A stretch of DNA of 64,000 nt from JAAELZ01 sp965237995 (GTDB lineage Bacteria > Pseudomonadota > Gammaproteobacteria > Arenicellales > Poriferihabitantaceae), in NCBI GenBank assembly GCA_965237995.1, contig CBDEGO010000003.1, positions 434,001 through 498,000 on the forward strand, read 5' to 3'. This document shows positions 8,974 through 17,193 of the stretch, one piece after another. A model generated the notes under the pieces. It worked only from the letters and a program-made list of their open reading frames with translations, was not told the DNA's origin and ran no database searches. Position 1 is the stretch's first letter, and each line of letters begins with the position of its first letter. The position numbers were made by a program, and so were the translations under genes.

Positions 8974-10848
8974 TCATACGAATACTGACTTATTTAACAA
9001 CGGTTGCGGTTGGTAGTCATCGACATAGTCGAAGTAGTCTATCTCCTGTTCACGAAGCTTAATTTTTATCCGTTCAGTAAGTAAGGGTACTTCCTTAGAA
9101 AAGTCGTCATAGATCAGTAAGGTAACTTTACCGCTTAAGATATGAACCTTTATGAGTGATACATCATCAAGGTCACCATAAAGTTGGGTTGCACACCCTA
9201 CATACGCTCGCAGAACTGGCGGGCAGTCATTTAAGCTAGAACGGCTGAATATGAAATCATGGCCTTCGTTTAGCTGACTGGCCGGAATCCTTTTGTGTGC
9301 TTCCTCACATGCATTGAGAATGACTTGCTCATCGCTGAGACTAAAAAGTAGCTCTTGCCCAATCTCCCGTGCGCTGGTTATCGAAGAAAAATGCTCCTTT
9401 ACGTCTAGTTGCAGAGATTTTGGCATACGGGAATAATTTGGACGTTTGCTAAAAAAGCTGAGTGCAAAATATACGGATAAATCTTCCTGACGTTCATGCC
9501 TAGCCTGTTTATATGTGTCTTCATCAAAAAGATGAGCGCAGTAATTAAATGCTTTTCGATGTGATCCACATACTTGGCGAATTTGGTTCGATAATTCGAA
9601 TTCAGCATTCAAAGGTGAGCGACCTAGGTCTACACAGGTGAGCCAAAATGACTCTAACAACTCAGGGTGTTTGGAAAACACCGTTGAAGATTCCTTCTTG
9701 GTAATAGACTTTGCAGCAGGTCTTGACGGTCTGCGCCATTCACGCAGGCGTTTTTGGCGCTGCAAGAAAAATTTTTGCTCTTCTATTTCGTCGTAGAAAA
9801 CAGCGTATATTCCCCCACTAAGAGGTACAGCTGATTTCCCCAATGTGCTCTCAATGTATAGCTTTAGTTCACCTTGAGTGTAATATTTTTGAAACGTGTT
9901 ACGAGCTGTAATAACCCCATCTTTATAGGGCTTAAATTTCTCGTAAATCCGTTCGTTACCAAGCATCGCTGATACAAGGAGTATCTTCTTCGCCAATTTA
10001 GCAGCTTTAATGAGAGTTTCTTTTCGTTCCGCCCTTTCTTCGATAACATTAATCACGAATCCGAGGTTCACAATATCTGCTTTCTTGAGCTTTTCCGTAG
10101 GCCGATGAACTGGGTCCCATCCCGTGCATTTGATGTCATTTAACTGTAGTTCGATTAAGTCATCTCCACGACCACAGCCATAATCTAATATTTCATATGT
10201 TCCATTTAAATAACCGCGTTGCTGCAGCATGTACATCGGCCTTGAAAGGCGATCACGAGAAATCGCTGTTCGGTGGCGTTGAATCGGACCATCGGAAAGC
10301 TTGCTGACGCCCATGAATGGCGGCTTTTCAGAGAGCGGCTGTAATCGGCCATCATCATCTAGAAAATAGCCCTTTTGCTTGATAAGCAAGTGCCAGTTAC
10401 TTTGAAACCCAATACGTTGAGTGTTTTCATATAGGCCGATTTTCTCACCTTCTACAGTAAAACTTAGGTAGTGTTCATAACTAGAGTCGTCTTTCGAGAC
10501 GAAGGTGTCCCGCCGGTGCAATATTGGTGGGTTTCTCGAAGTTGCATAGCTTGATGTTGAGCTTTTTTTAGTTAGTAGATCTATTACTACACTTGAATGT
10601 AGAGCAGGATAGGGGTAATCCAAAAAAGTAGGATATGACAAATAGGAAACTTTGAAATCTCTTCGATGAAACTTAATCAAGTCCCAGCGTATTGGGTCAA
10701 GTTTAAATATTTTGGCTAGCTTTACGGCAAATTCTGACAACGCAGGTGATATACCTTTCAGGGCCGACTTATGTAGGTAGATTGCTTGGGGTAATTTCTT
10801 TCCAATACTTTGAATTTCAACTAGTTTTTGATATTCATCGAAATTCAC
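8974..10848 (-). CDS. DNA phosphorothioation-associated putative methyltransferase
   Basis: 624 residues. The central segment AISRDRLSRP, then ILDYGCGRGDDLIEL (S-adenosylmethionine-binding motif I), CTGWDPVHRP and IVNLGFVINVIEERAER, is the signature of the dnd-associated putative methyltransferase family. The N-terminal third carries the family's LSYPTFLDYPYPALH and NPPILHRRDTF stretches. Members are found beside dnd genes; the substrate is not established. GTG start with an AGGTGAG ribosome site; the gene follows the DUF4007 gene by 18 bases in the same direction and meets the DGQHR gene end to end. The C-terminal 250 residues show no motif I can assign. Confidence 0.88.
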   Translation of the reverse strand: MNFDEYQKLVEIQSIGKKLPQAIYLHKSALKGISPALSEFAVKLAKIFKLDPIRWDLIKFHRRDFKVSYLSYPTFLDYPYPALHSSVVIDLLTKKSSTSSYATSRNPPILHRRDTFVSKDDSSYEHYLSFTVEGEKIGLYENTQRIGFQSNWHLLIKQKGYFLDDDGRLQPLSEKPPFMGVSKLSDGPIQRHRTAISRDRLSRPMYMLQQRGYLNGTYEILDYGCGRGDDLIELQLNDIKCTGWDPVHRPTEKLKKADIVNLGFVINVIEERAERKETLIKAAKLAKKILLVSAMLGNERIYEKFKPYKDGVITARNTFQKYYTQGELKLYIESTLGKSAVPLSGGIYAVFYDEIEEQKFFLQRQKRLREWRRPSRPAAKSITKKESSTVFSKHPELLESFWLTCVDLGRSPLNAEFELSNQIRQVCGSHRKAFNYCAHLFDEDTYKQARHERQEDLSVYFALSFFSKRPNYSRMPKSLQLDVKEHFSSITSAREIGQELLFSLSDEQVILNACEEAHKRIPASQLNEGHDFIFSRSSLNDCPPVLRAYVGCATQLYGDLDDVSLIKVHILSGKVTLLIYDDFSKEVPLLTERIKIKLREQEIDYFDYVDDYQPQPLLNKSVFV

Positions 10849-10866
10849 TCGCTCACCTACTTCAAG

Positions 10867-11469
10867 TTACTCATATGATTTTTCCAGTGATGAGACTGTC
10901 TTCCACTGGGCCATCTGTTTCGGGTCAAGCGTTACAAAGTTTTTACCTTCCAGCCGTATCAAACCTAAATCACCTAAGCCATCTACACTCGTATATACCT
11001 CTAGTATTTTCCTAACTATGATTTTGTTTAACTTACTACCTGGACCAAAATGCATTTCGCTGTGATAGCGAAGTTTTTGAGTAAGCCCATCTAGTAGATC
11101 ATCTTTAGTAAAAGATGAGTGCTTAACCAAGAACTCTTTTGCAAAATAGTGCCAAGCCTCTGAGCGAGTAGGATCGCTTACCAATTCATGATGGAGAAAC
11201 CACTTAGTTATATTTGATTCGAATGCTGGGTCATTTTCAAACACCACCCTTCCAAATTCAGTAAGTTCTACTGGCATCCCTTGTTTGATAACACCACATT
11301 TATGTAACCAACTCCTGTATCGAGCACTAAATGGCGCTCCATAGCCAAACTGCTTGGCTAGATCTTTATCTTGTAGCTTAGGATTTTTCTGACTGTCTGC
11401 AAGAATGCCAGCCATATACGTTCGATTTAATCCAAAATTACCATGAAACATTACACTCATTGTGGGCAC
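10867..11469 (-). CDS. DUF4007 family protein (dnd-associated)
   Basis: 200 residues matching the DUF4007 pattern: MFHGNFGLNRTYMAGIL at the start, LTEFGRVVFENDP in the middle, then WFLHHELVSDPTRSEAWHYF. DUF4007 genes commonly accompany dndB/C/D genes and may bind DNA, but the biochemical function is unknown. It is shorter than many members (about 300 residues). Starts at 11460 or 11451 are also possible. It is transcribed with the methyltransferase-like gene from a promoter in the 11470-11653 intergenic space. Confidence 0.82.
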   Translation of the reverse strand: MPTMSVMFHGNFGLNRTYMAGILADSQKNPKLQDKDLAKQFGYGAPFSARYRSWLHKCGVIKQGMPVELTEFGRVVFENDPAFESNITKWFLHHELVSDPTRSEAWHYFAKEFLVKHSSFTKDDLLDGLTQKLRYHSEMHFGPGSKLNKIIVRKILEVYTSVDGLGDLGLIRLEGKNFVTLDPKQMAQWKTVSSLEKSYE

Positions 11470-11653
11470 CTTTATTGTTTGGCGTTTTTGACTTTTTCTG
11501 AATACTTCTATTCAATGAAGCTAGAGTAGCATTACTTGAAAAAATCTCGCAAGTTATATATTTGTCGCATTAGTTGGGTTTTCTAGCATAATGTATGCCT
11601 GAATTTTTCTCCTAACACTATGAAGCTACCTGCAGTCGTTATACTATAAATTT

Positions 11654-11839
11654 ATGAATGAGCCTGAAATAAACTACATGCCGACCAAGGAAGCCAAAAA
11701 GTTACTTAAAGTAAGTGGTTGCCAAATTATGCACTTAAGGGATTCGGGGAAAATTCAGTTTAAAAGAAAAGGAAATGGCTATTGGTATTTACGTGAAGAT
11801 GTGCAAAAAATAGCTCAGGATAAAATGGTAGTTGAATAA
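11654..11839 (+). CDS. Small MerR/excisionase-type helix-turn-helix protein
   Basis: 61 residues: MPTKEAKKLLKVSGCQIMHL, then a RDSGKIQFKRKGNGYWYLRE wing. This is the layout of HTH-17/excisionase-like domains (helix, turn, recognition helix, then a wing with YWYL). A TATACT hexamer lies 11 bases upstream of the ATG with no clear ribosome site between, so a leaderless message is possible. It precedes the RecB-like nuclease gene by 8 bases and may control it or the divergent DUF4007 operon. Confidence 0.65.
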   Translation: MNEPEINYMPTKEAKKLLKVSGCQIMHLRDSGKIQFKRKGNGYWYLREDVQKIAQDKMVVE

Positions 11840-11847
11840 CTACAACG

Positions 11848-13275
11848 TTGAATAGTGATATGGACAATATTTTTATCAAACCAAGTGACGCAAAATCATG
11901 GGTTTCGTGCCTTCGTCGTGTCTGGCTAGATAACAAAGGAGACTTTGATCAAGCCCCTGCACAGGATGCGTTCGAACAACTAATCATAGAACGTGGTCTA
12001 GAGCATGAACAGGCCGTTCTTAATAAGCTATCAAGCCAGGTAAATATTCAGACTGCGACCTCAATTGAGCATACAAAACAGCTTATGAGGGACGGCGTTG
12101 AGGCTATCTACCAAGGCCAGCTTCTTGACAAGCAGGAAGGGTTTTCAGGATATCCAGACTTTCTTATCCGTCATGAGAGCGGTGAATACCAACCAGCGGA
12201 CGCTAAGCTTTCACGCAAAGAAGACAAGAAAGAGATACAGGTACAACTAGGATTTTATCGTCGCATGTTAGGCAATAAGCTAGATGCGATTGTATTCTTG
12301 GGAGATGGCAGCGAAGCTCTAATAGGCGATGAAGCTGACCCAATTACCAACAAATTCATCATAGAGATGCGGAATCTGCTTGCAAGTGACAGTGAGCCAG
12401 CGGTTCACTACTCTCATAGTAAATGCCGTGCTTGCCCTTATTTTCAACACTGTAATCCCAAGTTCGAAAGTGCTGAAGATTTGTCTCTGCTTTATGGCGT
12501 ACAAGGCCGAGCAGCTGTGGGGCTCAACAATATTGGGATTTCGACAATAACGGCTCTTAGTAAAACTGATCCCGCAGACATTAAAGATATTCCATTTCTA
12601 AAGGACCCCGTGAAAGTAGAACGTGCAGCTTATCAAGCAAAGTCTTACTTAACAAACGAGATATTTAAACTTAAGGAAATAAGCCTTCCAGAGGGAAATT
12701 GGGTTCATTTTGACGTGGAAGATAACCCCTTAACCCCATCTGGTGAAAAGCACGTATATCTTTGGGGGTTTCTAGTTCCTGAGTATGGCGCAGAGAATTT
12801 TGAATATGTATGGACTGACAGTGAAGAAGAAGATTTCAAGGGATGGCAGCAGTTCTTAGACAAGATTGAAGAATACAGAGGTCGATATACCGATCTTTAC
12901 CTCGCCCACTACTCAAACTATGAAGTATCGATAATTCGAAGCTATGCTAAGCGTTATGACATGGAGAGCAATGCTACTGTCCAATACCTACTTGGAGAAA
13001 ACAGCCCGCTGTTCGACATGCAAAAACCTGTTCTTGAGAGCCTTGTGCTCCCCCTACAAGGATACGGCTTGAAAGATATTTGTAAACATAAGGATTTAGT
13101 GAATTTTCAGTGGGAAGATGAAGGTTCTGGCTCTCAATGGTCAATCGTCCAGTTCAATCATTTTCTAGAGGCGTCCACTGAAGATAAGGCAAAGCTTAAA
13201 TCAGACATCCTTGGGTACAATCGTGATGATGTGATTGCCACACGGAGGTTAGAGCAATGGCTTCGAGCGATGTAA
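11848..13275 (+). CDS. TM0106-family RecB-like putative nuclease
   Basis: 475 residues in two parts. The N-terminal part is a RecB/PD-(D/E)XK-like nuclease with FSGYPDFLIR, YQPADAKLSRKEDKKEIQ (D and K of the catalytic core) and a cysteine cluster CRACPYFQHC of the iron-sulfur type seen in Cas4/AddB-like nucleases. The C-terminal part has WVHFDVEDNPLTP, YLAHYSNYE and the closing YNRDDVIATRRLEQWL of the RNase H-like exonuclease domain. Family members are found in many genomes, often in mobile DNA. TTG start used; ATG 11860 is an alternative. Its link to the Dnd-like genes is positional only. Confidence 0.82.
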   Translation: MNSDMDNIFIKPSDAKSWVSCLRRVWLDNKGDFDQAPAQDAFEQLIIERGLEHEQAVLNKLSSQVNIQTATSIEHTKQLMRDGVEAIYQGQLLDKQEGFSGYPDFLIRHESGEYQPADAKLSRKEDKKEIQVQLGFYRRMLGNKLDAIVFLGDGSEALIGDEADPITNKFIIEMRNLLASDSEPAVHYSHSKCRACPYFQHCNPKFESAEDLSLLYGVQGRAAVGLNNIGISTITALSKTDPADIKDIPFLKDPVKVERAAYQAKSYLTNEIFKLKEISLPEGNWVHFDVEDNPLTPSGEKHVYLWGFLVPEYGAENFEYVWTDSEEEDFKGWQQFLDKIEEYRGRYTDLYLAHYSNYEVSIIRSYAKRYDMESNATVQYLLGENSPLFDMQKPVLESLVLPLQGYGLKDICKHKDLVNFQWEDEGSGSQWSIVQFNHFLEASTEDKAKLKSDILGYNRDDVIATRRLEQWLRAM

Positions 13276-13304
13276 TTATTAACTTCTGATAAATTGCCGG
13301 ATCT

Positions 13305-13830
13305 TTATTTCAATTTATCCCAAGCCAAATTTACTTTCTTAAGTTCATTTTCAGCTTCTTCTCTAAATGTGTCACTCATATGAGAGTACTTATCTGGGTG
13401 GTACCTACTCCTTAAGGCAGAGTAGGCCTTTTTGATTTATGCGGATGTAGAGTCTTGCGTAACACCCAATATTTGATAGGGCGTACATATGTCAGTTTTC
13501 TCTTCTATTCTGCGCTTAGGGAACTCTTTTTTAGTCGATTCGGATTGTTTATGATTGCTTTTAGTATCGCCGCTATATTCGCCTGAAGAATCTTTTTGCT
13601 TATGATTAGCTCTTTGAATATCATCTAAGTTTATTTCTTTCGAAGCATCAGCTAGCTTTTGTCAATAACTTTATACGCTGAGTTGATTTGAGGCTGCTCT
13701 GAACCCTCCCAAAGTCTCTACATACATCAGAATATGCTCTGAGCTTCTCAGCCAGCAAATTGCCTTGAGGGTTGAATAGAGTCTCAGAACCAGTCATTAT
13801 GCAATACGAAATTAATCTATAAACCTCCAT
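13305..13830 (-). pseudogene. Degraded J-domain (DnaJ-like) protein gene
   Basis: Read from 13830 leftwards, an ATG opens MEVYRLISYCIMTGSETLF. Single missing bases near 13705 and near 13665 shift the frame to GSEQPQINSAYKVIDK and then to LADASKEINLDDIQRAN. The last frame ends in a J domain: PYQILGVTQDSTSA, then TAA at about 13439-13441, then IKKAYSALRSRYHPDKYSH with the HPD motif, and KKVNLAWDKLK before the stop at 13305. Two frameshifts plus a nonsense codon make this a true pseudogene. The intact ancestor was probably a co-chaperone of about 170 residues. Confidence 0.8.
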
Positions 13831-13878
13831 TTAATAGATCAAGGCTTCCCCGAAAGCTTTAAAGATATTGCCGATAGC

Positions 13879-14265
13879 ATGGGCATTGCTGTATATCAAA
13901 AGTTTTCATTGAACGAAGCGTCCTTGTTTTTTCGTTACCTTGAAGCCGACGTTAGGCAGTTAGTTTTAGATCGAAAACTGAATGTCATAAAGGTCATCCC
14001 TACTAACTTTCAATTCTTTGGTTATCAATTATTGGAATACCTTAAAGCACAGGTAACAGATTTTAAACCAGAATCATCAAAGCATAAGCTTGATGTTGAC
14101 AGAATAATCCGAGCGCGAGAAGTTCTGGACACTACGGGCTTATCTCGAACAACACTTTGGCGATTGGAGAATAAAGGAGATTTTCCGAGACGAGTAAGCC
14201 TTGGAGGAAATGCTGTTGGGTGGAAGTTGAGTGAGGTACAAACTTGGGTTCGAAATAGACAGTGA
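13879..14265 (+). CDS. AlpA-like DNA-binding protein
   Basis: 128 residues. The C-terminal half reads IIRAREVLDTTGLSRTTLWR, then ENKGDFPRRVSLGGNAVGWK and a closing LSEVQTWVRNRQ, which is the AlpA/Cox-type excisionase-regulator pattern. The N-terminal 60 residues are unassigned. The frame is open upstream to about 13816 without an ATG, so the 5' end may be truncated. AlpA-like proteins often regulate integrase or excision genes of tRNA-borne islands, and this one sits 96 bases from a tRNA-Glu gene. Confidence 0.72.
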   Translation: MGIAVYQKFSLNEASLFFRYLEADVRQLVLDRKLNVIKVIPTNFQFFGYQLLEYLKAQVTDFKPESSKHKLDVDRIIRAREVLDTTGLSRTTLWRLENKGDFPRRVSLGGNAVGWKLSEVQTWVRNRQ

Positions 14266-14312
14266 ACGCCGATGTGTATACGAAGTGGTATATTTTTTCT
14301 TACCATCTAACT

Positions 14313-14344
14313 AAAAATGGCTACAAACACTTGATTTGTAGCCA
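14313..14344 (-). terminator. Rho-independent terminator of the tRNA-Ala-tRNA-Glu unit
   Basis: On the minus strand TGGCTACAAA (14344-14335) pairs with TTTGTAGCCA (14327-14318) around a 7-base loop, followed by TTTTTAG. It lies 17 bases after the tRNA-Glu 3' end. Confidence 0.8.
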
Positions 14345-14360
14345 CTTTCAATTAAAATAA

Positions 14361-14437
14361 TGGCGTCCCCAAGGGGATTCGAACCCCTGTCGCCGCCGTG
14401 AAAGGGCGGTGTCCTAGGCCGACTAGACGATGGGGAC
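14361..14437 (-). tRNA. tRNA-Glu (UUC)
   Basis: Full cloverleaf on the minus strand: acceptor GTCCCCA pairs with TGGGGAC, anticodon loop CTTTCAC gives anticodon TTC, T arm GGTTCGAATC, discriminator G and encoded CCA. The 3' end faces the accessory island, so this is the probable attachment site of the element to the left. Cotranscribed with tRNA-Ala. Confidence 0.95.
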
Positions 14438-14494
14438 GCATCGTGCGCGAAGCTAGGTCTTCGCTATCTTTTGGTTGCCTTCGTTCAAGAAGTC

Positions 14495-14570
14495 TGGTGG
14501 AGCCAGGCGGGATCGAACCGCCGACCTCAACACTGCCAGTGTTGCGCTCTCCCAGCTGAGCTATGGCCCC
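14495..14570 (-). tRNA. tRNA-Ala (GGC)
   Basis: Cloverleaf on the minus strand beginning GGGGCCATAGCTCAGC, anticodon loop with GGC between the ACACT and AGTGT stem strands, T arm GGTTCGATCC and encoded CCA. Sits upstream of tRNA-Glu in one transcription unit. Confidence 0.95.
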
Positions 14571-14584
14571 CAAAAGAGGCGCGT

Positions 14585-14613
14585 ACTTTACGGATTTAGG
14601 CTGTTTTGGTCAA
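14585..14613 (-). promoter_or_regulatory. Sigma-70 promoter of the tRNA unit
   Basis: Minus strand TTGACC (14613-14608), 17-base spacer, TAAAGT (14590-14585), followed by the G+C-rich discriminator ACGCGCC typical of stringently controlled stable-RNA promoters. tRNA-Ala starts 15 bases further on. Confidence 0.8.
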
Positions 14614-14685
14614 GCAGATTATCGCCCTTTTGGGGAATAATTTTCCTCTATTCTATTTGGGCTTTAGCTAGGCTTTTCTGGTGGT

Positions 14686-16098
14686 TTACTCCGCTGTTGC
14701 TCTCGCTTCAATATTAGCCAAGGCGTCTACAATTCTAGCTATCGTTCTTTGTTGCCCGACCATTTTTAACGTTAAGTCGATCGATGGCGTTGCTGCGGTA
14801 CCTGCCACGGCCACCCGCAGTGGCAACGCTAGTTTTGGAAGCTTAATATCGAATGCTTCTAGTGTTGCTTTAAGTGCTGTGTCAATCTGCTCAGCAGACC
14901 ACTCGCTAAGTTCGCTGAGTCTTGCCATGCAGTCTGCTAAAGGCTCTTGTGCTACCACTCTTAAGTGCTTCTTTGCCGCATTTTCATCGTACTCAATTTT
15001 GTCTGCATACAAATAAGTGCACTGGTCAGCCATCTCTTCCATGGTTTGTGAACGCTCTTGCAGCATGCTAATTGTTTCACTGACTGCGGGGCCGTTATTT
15101 ATCTCTAAATTTCTCGCTGCTAATCGCTTGCTTAAGTCATCAACTAAATCTTGTGGATTGGCTTCTTTAATGTAGTGTTGGTTCAGCCATAGCAATTTAT
15201 CAAGGCTGAAAGTCGATGGCGCTTTATTGATGTCGGCAATATCAAACAAATCAATCATCTCTTGTAGAGAAAAAATCTCTTGGTCACCGTGCGACCAACC
15301 TAGACGTACAAGGTAATTTAACAAAGCGTGCGGCAACACCCCCATCTTGTCGTAATCAAGCATGCTTACCGCGCCGTGACGCTTTGAAAGCCGCTTACCA
15401 TCTTCACCTAATATCATCGGAACGTGTGCGTATAGCGGCGGCTCAGCGCCTAGAGCCTTGATTAGATTAATCTGCCTTGGCGTATTATTGATATGGTCAT
15501 CGCCACGCAGTACGTGAGTCATATTCATGTCTATGTCGTCAACCACTACCGTTAAGTTGTAGGTGGGTGTGCCGTCTGACCTAGCGATAATTAAGTCGTC
15601 TAATTCAGCGTTGCTTACCGAAATGCGCCCACGCACCAAGTCATCGAACACGACCGCACCATCATTTGGGTTACGAAAACGTACGACGGCATTAGGTGTA
15701 TCTTTAGGGAGTTTTAAGTCGCGACAGCGTTGATCATATCTTGGTTTTTCACCCGCTTGCATTTGCGCTTCTCGCATTTGGTCTAATCGCTCCTTGCTGC
15801 AAGTACAACGGTAAGCTTTACCTTGCGCTAACAATTGTTCAATAATTTCGCTATAGCGATCAAAGCGCTGCGTTTGGTAATACGGACCTTCGTCCCAATC
15901 CATACCAAGCCACTTCATACCATCGATAATAATATCCACCGCTTCTTGGGTAGAACGCTCGCGGTCAGTATCTTCTATCCGCAAAACCATTTTGCCTTGG
16001 GTTTTTTTAGTATATAGCCAGTTAAACAAAGCGGTGCGCGCGCCGCCAACGTGGAGCGAACCAGTTGGGCTTGGTGGAAATCGGGTAATCACTGACAT
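14686..16098 (-). CDS. gltX: Glutamate--tRNA ligase
   Basis: 470 residues, normal length for a bacterial class I glutamyl-tRNA synthetase, which charges tRNA-Glu in the cytosol. FPPSPTGSLHVGGARTALF holds the HIGH-type motif and KRLSKRHGAVS the KMSKS-type motif; CTCSKERLDQMREAQ is the family's zinc-region equivalent. The gene lies directly upstream of the tRNA-Ala/tRNA-Glu unit, an arrangement known in several gammaproteobacteria. ATG 16098 gives the usual MSVITRFPPSPTG start. Confidence 0.97.
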   Translation of the reverse strand: MSVITRFPPSPTGSLHVGGARTALFNWLYTKKTQGKMVLRIEDTDRERSTQEAVDIIIDGMKWLGMDWDEGPYYQTQRFDRYSEIIEQLLAQGKAYRCTCSKERLDQMREAQMQAGEKPRYDQRCRDLKLPKDTPNAVVRFRNPNDGAVVFDDLVRGRISVSNAELDDLIIARSDGTPTYNLTVVVDDIDMNMTHVLRGDDHINNTPRQINLIKALGAEPPLYAHVPMILGEDGKRLSKRHGAVSMLDYDKMGVLPHALLNYLVRLGWSHGDQEIFSLQEMIDLFDIADINKAPSTFSLDKLLWLNQHYIKEANPQDLVDDLSKRLAARNLEINNGPAVSETISMLQERSQTMEEMADQCTYLYADKIEYDENAAKKHLRVVAQEPLADCMARLSELSEWSAEQIDTALKATLEAFDIKLPKLALPLRVAVAGTAATPSIDLTLKMVGQQRTIARIVDALANIEARATAE

Positions 16099-16241
16099 GA
16101 AATGTTAGAGGGTAAAAAGAAAGGCGAGATTTTACCGTAATGCCTCATCGCGATGTGAGGTGATAGCGATTCGGTTTAACTCTTCAGCTTGCGAAAATAT
16201 TGCTACAATCACCCAGATGCTACCTCTAACTACTTAAGTCA

Positions 16242-16574
16242 ATGTCTAAAGACGCGTCTTACACGGGTTGTTCCGAAAGCGAACCGTTTGCGTTGCAAGT
16301 GATCGGCAATGATATGGCGCCAGAATTTCCAGATGGGTGCATTATTATTGGTGAGCCTAATGCAGTGGCGATTGATGGGTGTTATGTCATCGCACAGATT
16401 AAAGATGAGTATCTGTTCAGACAGCTGCACATAGACGAAAGCACAGCAAAATGGAGTTTATCTGCACTTAACAAGCAGATTCCACCCACCGAAATAAGCG
16501 GGCCGGAGATGATTCGCGCGCGCGTAGTTCAAAGCACTAACGGGCGCAGAAGTAGCCGCAAGCTTTATGTCTAG
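16242..16574 (+). CDS. S24-like (LexA-fold) protein lacking the catalytic dyad
   Basis: 110 residues consisting of an S24 peptidase-like domain: FALQVIGNDMAPEFPDGCII corresponds to the LexA/signal-peptidase motif in which GDSM carries the catalytic serine, but here the serine place is aspartate (D24). The region KDEYLFRQL aligns with LexA DEVTVKRL and has arginine (R60) where the catalytic lysine should be. There is no DNA-binding domain. It should therefore bind or scaffold rather than self-cleave. Divergent from gltX. The function is unknown. Confidence 0.7.
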   Translation: MSKDASYTGCSESEPFALQVIGNDMAPEFPDGCIIIGEPNAVAIDGCYVIAQIKDEYLFRQLHIDESTAKWSLSALNKQIPPTEISGPEMIRARVVQSTNGRRSSRKLYV

Positions 16575-16627
16575 CGACCAGAATACAGACTAGCTAGTAG
16601 TGTCGCTCTGATTACGGTCATCTGGAT

Positions 16628-16897
16628 TTAAATTTCGTCTGGTGCAAATGCCTTAATACTAAGAGCATGAATCTCATGCGGCATCATCCCTTCAACCGCT
16701 GCATATACCATACGATGACGCTGCATGGTGTTTTTACCTTCAAACTGACCCGACACAATGGTGAGGTCATAATGCCCCGCTCCACCTTTTGCGCCAGCGT
16801 GGCCAGCGTGTTTATGGCTTTCATCTAGCAAATCCATTGACTCGGGTGACAATGTATCCGTCAGCAATTGCTCAATAGTTTCTGCTCTAGTCGGCAC
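16628..16897 (-). CDS. bolA: BolA family protein
   Basis: 89 residues with the BolA core: LLDESHKHAGHA, then HYDLTIVSGQFEGK, RHRMVYAAV and HEIHALSIKAF. BolA proteins bind monothiol glutaredoxins through a shared iron-sulfur cluster and act in iron and cell-shape homeostasis. The invariant RHR and C-terminal HAL motifs are present. Its ATG overlaps the stop of yciI, making a yciB-yciI-bolA operon. Confidence 0.9.
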   Translation of the reverse strand: MPTRAETIEQLLTDTLSPESMDLLDESHKHAGHAGAKGGAGHYDLTIVSGQFEGKNTMQRHRMVYAAVEGMMPHEIHALSIKAFAPDEI

Positions 16898-17193
16898 TAG
16901 AATACCTTTAAGTAGGGTTTTACGGTCACTTGCTCATATACGCCTGCTTCAATATACGGGTCGGCGTCAGCCCAAGCCTGCGCTTCTACCAAACTTTCAA
17001 ACTCGGCAACAATTAAACTGCCCGTCATGCCGGCTGCCCCTGGGTCGGTGCTATCCACCGCTGGGCAAGGCCCGGCAATCAATAATTTTCCGGTATCACG
17101 TAACGATTGCAACCGTTCAACGTGCGCTGGACGAGCTTCAGTACGCATCGCTAAACTATTGGGGACATCTTGAGACCATATGGCGTAGTACAT
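16897..17193 (-). CDS. yciI: YciI family protein
   Basis: 98 residues, the size and pattern of YciI: RPAHVERLQSLRDTGKLLIA with the conserved histidine, then DPGAAGMTGSLIVAEF and the ADPY motif near the end. YciI adopts a ferredoxin-like fold; its enzymatic role is not settled. It overlaps both neighbours by one base, suggesting coupled translation with yciB and bolA. Confidence 0.92.
   Translation of the reverse strand: MYYAIWSQDVPNSLAMRTEARPAHVERLQSLRDTGKLLIAGPCPAVDSTDPGAAGMTGSLIVAEFESLVEAQAWADADPYIEAGVYEQVTVKPYLKVF

Noticed and set aside
14620..14650. Stem around CCCCAAAAGGG as gltX terminator
   Set aside because: Contains a mismatch and a wobble pair and is not followed by a T run on the minus strand.
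14361..16098. gltX next to tRNA-Glu and tRNA-Ala as a special arrangement
   Set aside because: This neighbourhood is known in several gammaproteobacteria and is not new.
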